Assembly (NCBI GenBank): GCA_014058105.1
Contig: JACGCM010001497.1
Location: 1,054,001-1,118,000, forward strand
Source: Kingdonia uniflora
Lineage: Eukaryota; Streptophyta; Magnoliopsida; Ranunculales; Circaeasteraceae
Direction of reading: 5' to 3'
Length of the DNA stretch: 64,000 bases
Below the pieces are notes generated by a model. The model was given only the letters and a program-made list of their open reading frames with translations. It was not told where the DNA came from and did not search any database. Of this stretch, positions 1 through 11,770 are shown piece by piece; the first letter of the stretch is position 1, and every line of letters starts with the position of its first letter. The position numbers and the translations under genes were made by a program.

Positions 1-2661
1 CTTCATAGTCATGTGACTCTTGTACCCAAACTATAGTCAAAAAGTTTAATCCCACATTGTTTGTAAACTACAGTGGAACTAAACATACAAGGTAGTACTC
101 ACATGACATGTATATAACATGTGACTGAGAGAGAGTGAATATATGTGTGAGTGTGTGGCGGGATTTTATACCCTTGACACACTTGGACTTCTCTCGGGTG
201 GCCCGGTGGGCCGGGCGGGCTCGGGTTAGGGTTCGGGTTTGGGCAATTGGCTCTGGTGGCCCTTTGGACTTGGGCTAAGCTCACCCTATTCTTTTTACTT
301 AAAAGCTATCCATTTCTTTTGGGCTTGGACTTAAACTCTTTTGACTTGGTCTCCCAACGGCTAGTAGACCTGATCCTTCGGGACACGTACTCACGAACGA
401 GTTCAAAGCTCCAAAATACATAACAATACACATTGTACTCGACAGTTCATCTCCTCCTCTCTCTCTCACGGTTTTGTTGAGGTACTAATGTTACAAGTAC
501 GTAGTCTCCGGTACTGAGACTTCTGTATCGATCACTGCTCATTGTATCCTAGAAGAGATTACACTATCATTACCTGTACCTGGGGTAGGTCGAAATATTC
601 TTTAAAGAAAGTGTGATCCACGCCTCGAGCACTTTCCTTTACTGTTGTTGTACTTCCAACCTGCTCTCCTGTGATTGTTATACTTCCAACCTACTGTTAT
701 GTGATTGTTGTACATCCGAGCATAGTTGTTGCATCTTCAACTACTGCTACTACGACACAGAGTTACGTTACTATTCTGTTCTGGGGAAAGCTATTTTACA
801 GGTTCTTTAAATTATTTCTACATTATCCAAACATAAACATGAACCATATGCATTTACAATAGCAATCAAAAGAATACACAGTTTCTAAAAATACAAAAAT
901 CACAATCAAAAGCTTAAAAATCACAACTTAATCCAATTCAGGGTTTGTTTGGGAGCTCTGATTCTCATCATTTATCAATTGGATTCATGGAGTTTTGATG
1001 GTCTTGTGGAGTTTCAAAGTGTGTAAGAGAGAGAGAGAGAGAGGGAAATCAAGGAGGATTTATGGGGTTTTGACAATTTTTTTGGGTTAGAGAAAGAGAG
1101 AGAGTATCATGGCATAAACAAAGAGAGGGGAAGAGAGATTCATGGCAAAGAGAAGAAATTTAAGGGAGAGGGATAGAGTATCTTAGGAGAGAGGTTTGCC
1201 TTCGAGTTGCGCAAGGGAGAGAGAAGAGTAAAGTAGGGAGAGATGGATGAGTTATGTGCTGGACAAAAAAAATACATCACCCAAGTGCTTGTTGCAGATT
1301 GCTGAACAAATAGGGCTCAATTTTTTTAAGCAAAAAAAAGAACACAAACCAACTGTTGAATTCTATTATTCAGCAGCTCTTTTTGACAAAAAAAAATGTG
1401 TAAAAACGGCGGATATGGGTGGAAAAGTAGTCATTTTATTCAAAAACGACATATGATGCCGGAAGACACGTTGCTCAGAGGACTTGATATACTTAAATTA
1501 GTGCAGTTGTCGTCGATTCGCCATGACAGACATTATTATTCAAATGTTTAGTTGTGTAAGCGGATTTTGCTTTAACATTATTTCATGGTTTTAGGTTCAC
1601 GAAACCATTGAAAGAGTTTACTTTTTTGAGAAGTTTTCTTCAAATAAGTTTTTAATTATAGCCCAATTTTTTTCCAAATACAAAGTAGAAAATGTCGATT
1701 TTTGCAGAAGTCAGTAACCCAACTGGTCCCCCTAGCTCCGCCTCTGCATCTCCAACTCCTGACAACTAAGATACAAACTTTAAAGATTATCAACGTTTCG
1801 TTTTCTTTCTTTATCAACTTGTTAAATCAAAATTTCCATATTCATGATATCCCCCAGAAGGCCAGCAGCACAGGTCCAATGACATAAACACCAGCAAAAA
1901 TAGTATTGTTTCGACAACAAGGTAAGTCAGTTTTAAATTGTGACGATAACTCCATTCCATTCTGCCAAGAATCAACTCTCACAGGCCACAGCCTTTACCA
2001 GCTGGCACATTAAAACTTTGTAAATTGACCTAACAGTAACTGCTGGGTACCGGAAAGAATTCAACTTCTGCTTCATCTGTATATTGGACCATTGGTGTTT
2101 GTAAATATAAGTCCAAAAGTATCCCCTCCAACCTCTTCTTACGAAAGGACAAGCACAATGGCACTATCCAAGGGCATAATGGCAGACATGGTCCTAACTA
2201 CTAAGATTCAATCTTGGAGGATTAACATCATTTCAGAATATAAAAGTGATGAGAAATCAAAACAATGTCTAACGACTAAGATACAAGCTTCTGCCATACA
2301 AAAATAAATCTAAAAACAACAAAACGCTTAATGAGAACTGAAAATTATCCATTAGAAGAAGAGATCAAACATTACAGTAATAAAGATCCAAATTACATGT
2401 ATGAAATGAAATACAGACTGAGAATGAATTTAACGTACATAAGAATCTATGAATAACACCTATTACATACTTCTCCTGACTGACTGTGTTTCCACATTTT
2501 GTATTACAAAAGAATCAATGAATAACAACGAAATGGAAATTTATATGTGAACTGACCTAAGAACAGCTGAAAGAAATGGGTCATGAATGAAAGAATTATA
2601 AAGGATCATGGCTTTCCTATCTAGAAAGATTTAATTTCCGTATCTGTGTAAACTGTCACGT
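1..2661. other. Intergenic region, no supported gene
   Basis: I see no convincing gene here. Short open frames near 613-862, 1247-1456 and 2092-2307 have low-complexity translations and no recognisable motif. Visible structure includes a GC-rich GGGCC/GGGTT stretch at about 195-245, an AG-rich tract near 1025-1230 with a GA microsatellite at about 1028-1043, and a 30-bp tandem repeat near 640-720. The phrase ACTAAGAT(A/T)CAA recurs near 1768, 2199 and 2276. The part next to the GRAS gene (about 2400-2661) is presumably its 3' untranslated region. Decayed transposon origin of the first 900 bases is possible but I could not match it to a family. Confidence 0.6.
640..720. repeat. 30-bp tandem repeat, about 2.5 copies
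   Basis: The phrase TACTTCCAAC starts at 651 and 681, and the variant TACATCCGAG starts at 711, giving an exact 30-bp spacing. The units also share GTGATTGTT(A/G). The function is unknown. It is probably a slippage product inside decayed repeat DNA. Confidence 0.7.
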
Positions 2662-4626
2662 TCAAATTGGCTGTGTAACGGAGGAGGAGCTCCCTGGAAC
2701 ATCAAGGGGTGTCCATGCCGAAACTGTGTATAGAGGTTGGTCTAGGTAACTGAGAGTAATACCGGCCCCATCTTCTCCACTCTTCTCCACGTCAAATTTC
2801 TTCTTAGGGTACATCTTCAAAAGCATTTTTGCCTGAGGCATTTCCTTTTCTCCTAAACCCTTACATTTAAACCCTTCATTTTCCATCAAATTCCTCCATT
2901 TTGTAAATCTCTGGTGCCTTTCAAACCTATCAATTCCTTCACAGGCAATAATATTTCTAATCTCTTTGGCAAACATCTCCTCTATTTTGACTCTGATTGA
3001 ACTAGTTAACGATAAACTAGAACCAATGGAATCAAATATGGCAGAATAATACTTCAGTGAATTTGATACCCTTACTTCCAAACTAGGATCCTCGTGCTCA
3101 GCTTCTTGCTCCGCCACAATAACAACAGTGGGGTATGTGCTCCGAATAAGACTCAAGAAATCCCTTAACGCCCCGCCAGTTTCATCATAAAGCATCTTGT
3201 GTAACTGAAGTAAACAATTCACAGCCACGGTTTCATTCTCCTTCACATGAAGCATCCACAGCCTCACGTCTTCCAACCTGTCCACTACGACATGAAAATC
3301 AAAATTCAAATTTAAGGTCGCTGCAAAACCAGCTAATATGTCTCCGGTTTCTTGAAGATCGCGTTTAGATTCTCCAATACCCGTGATTCTCACATGACTC
3401 GGAGGATTAGGCCTAGAAGCCAAACTATGAAGAAAACCAGACCATTGAAGCCCTTGTTTTATATCAAAATCAATAATGTGAACTCTTTCTTTTCCTTCAA
3501 ATGCTCTTACCAGCATTTCATTTGCTGTGAAATGTAAAAACTTTTGAATGGGGCTTACGTAATTGAAAAGTTGTACTGCAGAGTTCACTTCTTCGCCCGG
3601 TCGCTCAATCTCCCATGGGGTGGCAATATGGAACATACGAGGCCATAGTCTTGAAACACGAAGTGCTAAAGCTTCGGTGAAGTACGCTATTACCCGATGA
3701 ATCACAGAACCTTGTGGAGAAGCAAGATCTCCAAGTTTACTTAGAAAAGGCAGGATTGCAGAAAAATTCTTAGAGCTGATTGATTCTACACAGGCAACAA
3801 CCAAACTCACCATCTCCAACTCCTGATGCTCCAATTGGACTTCCACGTTTGTAATCACTCTAGTGCCCTCAGACGGGTAAGGCATCTGTGACCCATTACC
3901 CGTTTCAAACACATAAGAACTCTCATCTACCCTTTGTATACGCCCATGATCCTCAGACCCTGTACTTGATCCCGAATCTTCCTCCTTAGGCCGCCCTCCA
4001 TGGCTTGTCCCAACTTCATTTTCACCCTTGTTGGTAATCACAGGCGCCATAGACCCAATAAGAGGATTTCTAGGTGCAAAAGAAATCTGTTCTTCCTTCA
4101 AAGATGGATCAAGGTCTGTAACTCCTGGTATTTGTGGAAACCAAAAACTCCCACCACCCAACTGGCTAACACTCAACTTTTCCCCCATTAATGAATCGCA
4201 ACATGGTGTGCTACCAGTACCACTACTGTTACTCCTCCTTCTCTTGGATCTGTTAGTGAAGGACTCATCGAATGAATTCTGATCAGCAAATCTCTTCAAG
4301 CTCTTCTTATCTTCCTCCCAATACTCAATCTCTCTCCTTCCATCCCACAATGCAGATTGTGCAGCACTAATAGAAGGAGAGAGACGATTCTTTGGCCTAA
4401 CTGAGCAACCTCCCTTCACTTCTATTGGTTTCTCTATTGAGAGACTGACAACGGGTTTTATAGACTGGGGTCGTGGAGGGGCTTCTTTCCGAGGAAAACT
4501 ACATGGAATATCTAATCTCTGGGTACTCATTGATGGCAATGGATAGTTACAAGTCTTAAATTGCTCTGGCACCTCACTCCTCGATCTATGCCTAGGCGAC
4601 AACAATGTGGAACACCCAGCCAACAT
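2662..4626 (-). CDS. SCL28: GRAS-family transcription regulator, SCARECROW-LIKE 28 type
   Basis: This is an intact, intronless 654-residue GRAS protein. The variable N-terminus (1-265) is rich in Ser and charged residues and has a basic RSKRRR cluster at 126-131 that could act as a nuclear signal. The GRAS domain starts near 268. It has leucine-rich region I (about 272-325), the VHIID motif at 382-386 followed by QGLQW, a second leucine-rich region and PFYRE-like region (about 425-540), and ends with the SAW motif (SAW at 636-638). The start MLAGCS and the overall layout resemble Arabidopsis SCL28, which is known to act at G2/M in control of cell size and division. The length is typical and no frameshift is seen. 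The start is the first ATG of the frame. GRAS membership is certain; the SCL28 assignment rests on recalled family similarity. The MSA boxes upstream fit it. Confidence 0.93.
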   Translation of the reverse strand: MLAGCSTLLSPRHRSRSEVPEQFKTCNYPLPSMSTQRLDIPCSFPRKEAPPRPQSIKPVVSLSIEKPIEVKGGCSVRPKNRLSPSISAAQSALWDGRREIEYWEEDKKSLKRFADQNSFDESFTNRSKRRRSNSSGTGSTPCCDSLMGEKLSVSQLGGGSFWFPQIPGVTDLDPSLKEEQISFAPRNPLIGSMAPVITNKGENEVGTSHGGRPKEEDSGSSTGSEDHGRIQRVDESSYVFETGNGSQMPYPSEGTRVITNVEVQLEHQELEMVSLVVACVESISSKNFSAILPFLSKLGDLASPQGSVIHRVIAYFTEALALRVSRLWPRMFHIATPWEIERPGEEVNSAVQLFNYVSPIQKFLHFTANEMLVRAFEGKERVHIIDFDIKQGLQWSGFLHSLASRPNPPSHVRITGIGESKRDLQETGDILAGFAATLNLNFDFHVVVDRLEDVRLWMLHVKENETVAVNCLLQLHKMLYDETGGALRDFLSLIRSTYPTVVIVAEQEAEHEDPSLEVRVSNSLKYYSAIFDSIGSSLSLTSSIRVKIEEMFAKEIRNIIACEGIDRFERHQRFTKWRNLMENEGFKCKGLGEKEMPQAKMLLKMYPKKKFDVEKSGEDGAGITLSYLDQPLYTVSAWTPLDVPGSSSSVTQPI

Positions 4627-5330
4627 TCTCTATATGCTTCTATAATCTCTATGCCTTTGTCTCTCCAGTTTGAAGGGTTATATATAAGTATAAATAAGTT
4701 CAAATGAATATTTCAAGCAAAATGCAAAGGAATATCAAAAAAATCAAACCGAAGAAACACGAAAAAGGAATCCGATAGAAACCCAAGTTTTGAAAAACCA
4801 AAGAATTGTCAATTGTGTATAATGTTTCTGGAAGATAAAATGGACCTTACAATGAGAAGAAGAAGAAAAAATTGGGTTTTTTAAGGCACACAAAGAATCA
4901 AAGAATTAACTCAAAACTTATATATTTAACTAAAATTTGCGAAAACAGGTCATCGGATTCCAAAATTTACCTATAATTCATTTGACAAACATAGACTCTC
5001 TTGTGCAACAAGACTTACAACAACTAGACCATCACACATTAAAATCAAGAAAGAGACTTGCTTACAGAAATAAGTGAGATTCAGAAGAGACTCCAGAGAC
5101 AGATAAGCACTTGAAACCTGAAAAACTTCCATAATCATTGCTGATTCTGTATTTGAAACAAACCTCACTTGTACAACAAACCCTCCAAACATCCAAATTA
5201 AATGATTACCCAAGTCAAATGCAAACTGGGGTTTTGCTCTTCTTCATGCTTCTCTCAACCTCCATGAAAACACAACACTTCAACCTTCAAACTTGAACCT
5301 TGTGAGTGATTTGGGAAAAAAAAGTGTGAA
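4627..5330 (-). other. Leader region of the GRAS gene with candidate intron and uORF
   Basis: The stretch between the GRAS start codon and the MSA promoter cluster is about 700 bases. Read on the minus strand it contains a short upstream ORF (5265-5215: ATG, 16 codons, TGA). Right after it is a GT that could begin a leader intron (minus-strand TTGG|GTAATC near 5207). An AT-rich stretch with several possible acceptors lies between there and 4627. A longer 80-codon frame (5213-4971) falls inside the putative intron and has no recognisable domain. The exact transcription start and splice sites cannot be fixed from sequence alone. Confidence 0.45.
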
Positions 5331-5346
5331 AGAGTGATCTTTGAGT

Positions 5347-5484
5347 TTTATTTAATGACCGAATATGACCGTTGGACTATCATTGGTCAAATATGACCGT
5401 TGTGTACTCTGTACGGTTGATGTGCGTAGATTTTCTTGCACACGTGCATCGTACACGTGACTGTTCTGTTTTGTGACCGTTGGT
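5347..5484 (-). promoter_or_regulatory. GRAS gene promoter with three MSA-type MYB3R boxes
   Basis: TGACCGTTG occurs three times, at 5366-5374, 5394-5402 and 5474-5482. On the gene's strand this is CAACGGTCA. The first box extends to TCCAACGGTCA, which fits the mitosis-specific activator consensus YCYAACGGYYA exactly; the other two differ at one flanking base. A TAAATAAAA stretch at about 5347-5355 could serve as a TATA element. MSA boxes bind MYB3R factors and drive G2/M transcription, and SCL28 is a known MYB3R target, so this cluster probably gives the gene its cell-cycle expression. Confidence 0.7.
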
Positions 5485-5489
5485 GTTTC

Positions 5490-6121
5490 CCTCCAAGATT
5501 CCCAAACACAGTTGCCTTGTTGGGCCGGGCCTAAATTTGATGGGGGCCTATGACAAATCGTTAAGCCGACAAGAAATGCATATCAAACGGTGTGGTGTAA
5601 CTTTACCGATGACAGTTTGCTGGTATATTTGATTCATCCGGTTGTTTCCGCTATGTCGTACTCAAGATTGTGGGAAGCCGGAGCAATGTAAGCAATTGTT
5701 AGATGATAAATACATGGGTTCGGAGTCTTCAGACATCGTTTGTATACTTGTGTCAAATGGATGTTTTAGAAATGGAAGAACATAGGAGCAGTTGAAATCG
5801 CTCGTGCAACCCAGTGGAATTATAACCGATGAGCCCATTTAACGTCACGAGTGGATGGTCTGTTTGTTCTAAACAAAGTGTTTTCGTTTCAACAATTCCT
5901 TCTATACTTTGAAACTGTCGAAAAATTCTTTACTTTTTATCATTGAAGTTTTCCTTTGCATGAGTATCAGTGGATGCCAATTGATCATAGCCCCAATATA
6001 ATTATTTTAGCAAACGTTTAACTATGCATTTGATCATAGTACGTGAGAGTTATACATTTCTGTAAGTTTCTCTGAGAATAGCAAGCTTTATGTAGAAGCT
6101 CTTGAGTTTGTTGGTCTCTAC
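5490..6121. other. Intergenic region up to the copia insertion site
   Basis: No reading frame or known repeat was recognised. The last five bases, TCTAC (6117-6121), are the left target duplication of the copia element. The matching flank TCTAG lies at 47255-47259. Confidence 0.5.
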
Positions 6122-6534
6122 TGTAAGACTGGCCCACATAAGCAGGAGCCCTTTAGTAATTATGGGTTTCTATTTATGATGATCCAAGTCCTAATAGCAA
6201 ACTAATTCTTTTGGTTAATGAGGTTAAGGTTTTATACAATTATTTACTTTGATAGAAAGTAGTCTTATGGAATTAGAAAACTAGGCCATCTCTTTACCTT
6301 ATATAAGTGTGCCTAGCCATCAACTAATGCACTATCTCAAAGTAAATGTTAAGGGAGAGAAAACCTAGTTGTCAACGCTTGTCGCTGCCGACAAACACAA
6401 GGACATACCTTGATCAATCAAGTTATGGATCATAGTATGTGATTATGTTTCCGCTTTTATCGTTTATCGTGATTATCGCATTAAGTCTTAAATCATTATA
6501 AATCTTTAATATTTAGATTTTGTCATGTTTTACA
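6122..6534 (+). repeat. 5' LTR of the outer copia element
   Basis: This 413-bp LTR begins TGTAAGACTGG and ends TTTTACA. It aligns with 42396-42628 (start to ACTATCTCAAAGT) and with about 47145-47254 (GCCGACAA through TTTTACA). It is complete on this side and contains the ACCTTATATAAG promoter-like stretch near 6296. Confidence 0.85.
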
Positions 6535-6555
6535 TGTGATATCATGAGCTATGCT
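6535..6555 (+). other. Copia primer-binding site (initiator tRNA-Met type)
   Basis: TGATATCATGAGCTATG at 6537-6553, immediately after the LTR, resembles the usual copia site TGGTATCAGAGCCATG with substitutions and one extra base. Its place next to the LTR end supports the LTR boundary. Confidence 0.65.
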
Positions 6556-6835
6556 TAGACTTTTTGCGATTTTCCAATTATGATTTATTTGGGTTATATT
6601 TCGTTGTTATGTGATCTCGTAAAAGATTTTACTATTACCATTTTTCTGCAATTGATCGTCGGATCAAGATTTGGGTTTCTTCACCAAACATAACCGTTTG
6701 GTCATCAAGTATAACTTGTTTTAGTACAAACCTAAAAGAGATATTTTTTAATATTTTATTTTAGAGAATGACAATTACCATTTTAAATACTCGAAGATGC
6801 AAACTTTCCAAAACCGATACTTTAACAAGGCTTTT

Positions 6836-7451
6836 CGCAGGGGGTTAATCTCGTAGAGGGGAGATTAAACTCTTACACCATGGGGTTTATTCTCCGCTAG
6901 GGGTCTAACAAGTATATTTAATAGAAATAGGGAAAGCTCTATATAAACGCACTTGCGTGGAGTCCTAGAATGGAATTCCTCCATGACCTCTAGCGAGGAT
7001 TTTTAAGTTGAGGATGTATATGTGGGTGAGATTACAAATTTGAATTAGAGCAGACCAAATCATCAACTTCTGAAGGGGTTTGAAAGTTCTCAGAGCTTCT
7101 TTAGGGTGTGTGGCCAAAAATTCTCAACATCTCTCATGTGGCTCCCTTTCCCTATTTATAGAATATAGGAAGGATGAAGTCACCAGAGAGAGGTCAAATT
7201 ATAAGTGTAACCTTATTTACAACTGTTATATACTGAAGTCGACTCTGCCAGAGTTGTCTGCTAAATTGTCTGCTGAGTTGTATGTCTTCGACCATAAGCT
7301 GAGCTGGACTAAAGCATGGTCGAAGCTTTATTGGACTCAAATATAGGCTTATTGTGGACTCTAGTAGATTTACAAGTATGGTAGGCTTCGATTCGCTTGG
7401 TAGTCTTCAGGTATTCAGTTCATCTTCGAAGGCTGCGACTAGGCTACTATA
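6836..7451 (-). repeat. 3' LTR of the Tat element
   Basis: This is aligned along its length with 17880-18507. Shared phrases include TCTAACAAGTATATTTAATA, TTTTTAAGTTGAGGATGTAT, CCAGAGAGAGGTCAAATTA and AGGCTACTA. The terminal TG/CA is degraded here (CG at the left edge, TATA at the right). Many substitutions separate the copies, so the insertion is not recent. Confidence 0.85.
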
Positions 7452-7463
7452 TTCGCCCCCTCT

Positions 7464-9480
7464 CACCTGGGGCCTCAAAAATTGTTGTAGACGACTTGTG
7501 CTGAAAAAAAGTTGTTTTGCATGAGAATTTGTATGGTTGGCTAGTGTGAATACACCCATTTTCAAGATCATTAATGGCTGATTATGCTGATTAAGGTATC
7601 ATTAATGATATCTTAATCTCTCTATAAAAAGGAGGTTAAGGGTTGGATCATAATTTCGTTAACTCGTGTTCATCTCCTTCTCCAAAATGTGCTTGCCATT
7701 GTTGAAGTGGGATAAAGACGTGATTTCAGAAATAGTTAGAGGAAACTAAAGAGCGTGAAGATGTCAAAGTAGTCGAATTAACTAGGAGGTACTTTGGACG
7801 AAGGGATATGGGGGCCCCACTACCTGACCTTGTTGATTTGAATAGGGAGGAGCTGACCGGCCGAGAGCGGGAAGAAGCTGAGTCGCTCAATTTTTGGTGG
7901 GGGATGTTCCAACATCATCTCCTAACCGTGACCAAACACTCGACCGCATTGAGGGCTCTGGCATAGCGACTGGTGGAGGCAAAGAGTGGTGGTCGTGGTA
8001 CGGGGTGTTAGAAGAAGTACCCTGGCTGTAGTTGATGCAGCTTAGGTTCTTCTTCTTCTTCCTCTTTATTTTTTTGTTTTGTGAATGTGAATGCATCTTT
8101 CTTGTCTCCCCTCTTTGTAATGATGATTTTTTATGAATGAATTCTTTTTCAATTTACTTGATGTCAAATATAGCTGGTAGTTTGTTTTGTGTGAATGGTC
8201 GAAGGAAAAATGGTATAGACAATTTGTATGGCAAGTCTGGTCGCATGTTGACGGTTATTGAATGAGTCCCTCGAGTATTAGGTGAAATGTAGTCAAACTA
8301 AACGACTAGAAATAAGATTGGTAAAAAGTGAGGGAGAAGGTAAAACTTGAAAAGGTGATCCAAAGAAAACTTTTTGATAGGTCAAACTTGTTAAGATGCT
8401 TCTAGGAAAATAGTTGTAATATGAGTTAAAACGATCACGATTATTCGAATTCAAAATAAAATAGGGTCGATTATTGTAGCTGGTATACTGGTTTGTTAGG
8501 CTTGTCTGACATTTATGCAGAGGTAGAAGGGGTCGATTTCAGCGATCTAACAGTTGTAGCCGGCAATGCTGACATGTGGAACCGTGCCTATCTTGAGCAG
8601 TGCACCGAGTAGGCAGTGGCCATTTTATGTCTAAGTGTGGGGATGGTTGGTTTTTACAAGTGGGAGGCTCATGTGAGCCCACCTATTGAGGTCTAGAAAT
8701 GATGTTTGGGGTGTACCAGAGATAATTCATTCAAGACGTAGTAAAAGAAGGTTATGTGGATGAAATAAGTAATGGTGATTATTGTTCGAGGGTTTGCTTA
8801 TACATGTTTTCAAGAGTTTGAAGGAAAAAGTTTAGCACGAAGCTAGGGAATGTAGGTCGTCGGAGCGTTTAAAGAGGCAGGAAAAATTTTGTAAGAGGCT
8901 GTTAGCTATAATTATGGAGGGAAGTTGGAGATCAGGTAAGAGAGTGGAGTTAGTAGGTGTAATGATGACGGTTTAGGAAATCAATACAATTTTAGGATAA
9001 TTAATTTAAGTGGAGAGAGTTATTCATCCTTACTTGTATTTGTCTAAAGAGGAGAGGAGAAGACTTGAAGCTTTTTATCCAGAGCATCTAAAGACTCCAT
9101 TGTTTGTTGTTTGTTTGGTCGGATATCATCAGGAAGCAGTCATTATTTCAGGTATGTCCCTTTTGCTGTCTTTGGATTTGTTTTGTTTCTGTGTGATCTT
9201 ATGTTATTTGATAATTAGTATGAAGAAAGCTTGGTATCCACCATTAATGGCGGATGTTGGGTCTTTGGGGGAGATGGTTGCGATTGGGTGTGGTAAATGA
9301 TGTTTGAAATCTTTCGAAGCTTAACTTTGAGGTGGTGGGTTGGTTGGGGCGGTAGAATAGTGTGTGATTTAGCCTTGTGCGATGCCTTCGAGTCCGGATA
9401 TGAGCATGCCCGATGGGTAATTTTGAATCAGTCACCAATAGTTGGTACGCTCAAGGGATTTAACTCAAATATATCGAGTT
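7464..9480. other. Tat element region between 3' LTR and antisense ORF
   Basis: This part of the Tat element has no intact gene. On the plus strand, about 7740-7965 keeps an open acidic frame (contains FWWGMFQHHLL) without a recognisable domain. Another short open stretch is at 9010-9120 (contains PYLYLSKEERRRLEAFYPEH). Both point the same way as the antisense ORF downstream and may be decayed exons of it. The remainder, about 8100-9000, shows nothing I can name. Confidence 0.4.
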
Positions 9481-9511
9481 AACTTGTTCCCTCTTCTTTT
9501 GTAGAGTATTA

Positions 9512-11580
9512 ATGCGTACCCGCGAATCTTCGAAGATGAGGCTAGTAGATGAGATTGACAATGTACGAAATGAGTCAACTACTTCTAGTCGAGAGGAAGA
9601 GAGAAGTAGTGATGTCGAGGAGTTGCATATTGTAACCAATGTTCCTCTTGTGATTATGGAACCCGGCGTCAATTCGATAAGGCAAAGCCGGAGAAGGGTG
9701 CGGGTTGTTAGGGAGAGTAATGAGGAGGAGGAGACCAATCTTATTGAGGATGAAGGCGAGGACGAAGAGAGAGATAACAAGGAAGATGGGGTGGATGGGA
9801 GTGTACAGGAGGAAGATGAAGATACGGAGGATGATGACGTCAGTTTTACAGATATCCTCCCTCGTGAACGAGCGAGACTTGGATGATTTCTAAAAAAACA
9901 CGACCTTGTTGGGAGGGAATTTAACTTAATTCCCTGTGGGTCAAATTTTACTTTCGAGGATGTGCCCGTTGAAGGAATTATGGCCTTTGAGGTTAGATTC
10001 GGTTGGGCATGTAGTTGCCCCTTCGGCGTCTTGTGAAGGAGGTGCTCAATTTTTAGGACGTTGTGCCTTACTAGATAAATGGAAATTTTTATGAGATGAT
10101 GAAAGTCATTGGGGCTCTGAATAGAGAGTTGTTAGCCGAAGGTATGCCTCTCATAAAATATCAGGACATCGTGACCTTTTACTCGAGGAAGGGTAATTCA
10201 AAGGTGGGGAATAAACCTTGGCTCTTCGACTTGTGTTCGACTGGGCGCAGGTAGGATAAAGATCAAGTAGTGATGAGGGGGCACTACGAGTACTTCAAGG
10301 GTGAAGAGGATCTTGCTTTAAAAAATAAAGTTTTAATCCTAATAAGTGTTATTTGAGTACCTTGTGATGCTTTTACCTTCGATAATGCTCATATCTTAAA
10401 TATGTTTGCTCTGCAGGACCTGTAAGTGGAGTACTGAACAACACTCGGTACTACCTGGATGATCTGATCGACAAGAATGATGATTGAATCAATAAGGTCT
10501 TTTAAAAGTTAAAGCTATTACGAAGGAGAAGGAAGAAGACTGGTACCCTTCTCAAAGGTCCTTCGAGTTCGGCAAGTCCCTCAAAGAAGAGAAAAACTAC
10601 TGCTCCCCAAGAAGCTTCGAGTAACATGGATTACAATACTTTGACCAGGCTAAAGGAAATTTTTGTTCTGATGGCTTGGGGTGAGAATACGGGTGCATGT
10701 AGGCCTCGCCCCCCAAAAGTTGACTCGAGCAACTCAAAAGATAAAAAGTAAACAAGTTAGGGAGGACTCGAGTTCACATACGACTGGTACAATGCCTCGC
10801 AAGAGGATACACGACCAAATAGAGGAAGTGCCTACTTCGACCGAAGCCAGACGGCTCGCAGCTGAACATGAAGACGTTGTCCGAGCTACTGCTGAGTCTA
10901 TGGTAAATTTGTATGCGTCTAATCCTGATGAGGCTGGGCGACATGTCGGAATGGCAATGAGACAGATAAAAAATTGTTATACAGTCTTATAAATTCTTCG
11001 TCGAGGTTTTTGGCCTTAATAATGTCACTGAACTCTTGATGGTGTGTTGTTCAAGGTTCAAGCTTGGCTGATTTCTTTCAGGAATGCCCAGAAGGGGTCT
11101 AGCCAAAGGTTGAAGGATACGATAGAGGGTAAGGATCCCTCGAAGGGGACCATAACGTCGTTGAACGCTCGGGTGGCCAAAGTGGAGTGCCTGTTGTTTC
11201 AATCGCGAGCTGATTCAGCGATGAAGAATCTTGTGGTGGTCGAGCATTGTAACGCAAAGGTGGAAGAGCTCGAGGAAAGATTGAGGAAGAACCATACGAG
11301 GTTTCAAGCGGACTTTGAACGGGAATGCCTCTTGACATCTTCCCTTAAGCAGTTCATTGATGACCTGGGCTATGATCTAGGCACCTTCGAGCGTTATCCT
11401 TTGGTTGATCTTCTGAGCCCTAGTGCGGATGATACGGTTCAAGCTGAAGGGGTGGAGCAGAGTATTTTCGTGGAAGATCTGACCATCGAGAATGAAGTCG
11501 TTGCTCCAGATGCTAGTTTGAACTCAAGTACCACTACTGCTGAGACCAATGAGGAGGATCGAGGTAATCCCCTCATATAA
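9512..11580 (+). pseudogene. Antisense ORF of the Tat element (degenerate)
   Basis: On the strand opposite to gag-pol, a series of coding-like segments runs left to right. A highly acidic 124-codon frame at 9512-9886 is followed by a shifted segment (about 9889-10370, several stops). Next comes 10681-10992, ending in a helical stretch (YASNPDEAGRHVGMAMRQ). Last is a 178-codon frame at 11044-11580 with a predicted coiled coil (about residues 40-110) and an acidic tail. Tat elements such as Grande and RIRE2 are known to carry an ORF in this position and orientation (gypsy-type putative transposon domain). I infer this is its counterpart; the match is by position, orientation and composition, not by a diagnostic motif. 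It is broken by several stops and shifts. Function in the family is unknown. Confidence 0.55.
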
Positions 11581-11770
11581 TAAGTTATTGTTGCTGTGAG
11601 GATGAGTGGTATTCTGACTAGCTTTGGCTTGTTACTTGTTAAGACTAGCTTCTTTTTGTTTTATCTGTATTATAACTTTGTTAGATCACTGTTGTTGGCT
11701 TTTTTTATTTGAAAGTGAACTGATTGAACTGCAGTATTGTCTTGAGCCGTGTCGAGTTAAGTAGATGTTG

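Noticed and set aside
195..245. Telomere-like GGGTTAGGGTTCGGGTTTGGG run
   Set aside because: Only two or three imperfect TTTAGGG-like units in a generally G-rich stretch. Not an interstitial telomere array.
1247..1456. 69-codon plus-strand ORF
   Set aside because: Lys-rich low-complexity translation, no motif, no leader or splice context.
4971..5213. 80-codon ORF upstream of the GRAS gene as a separate gene
   Set aside because: It lies in the likely leader intron of the GRAS gene and has no recognisable domain.
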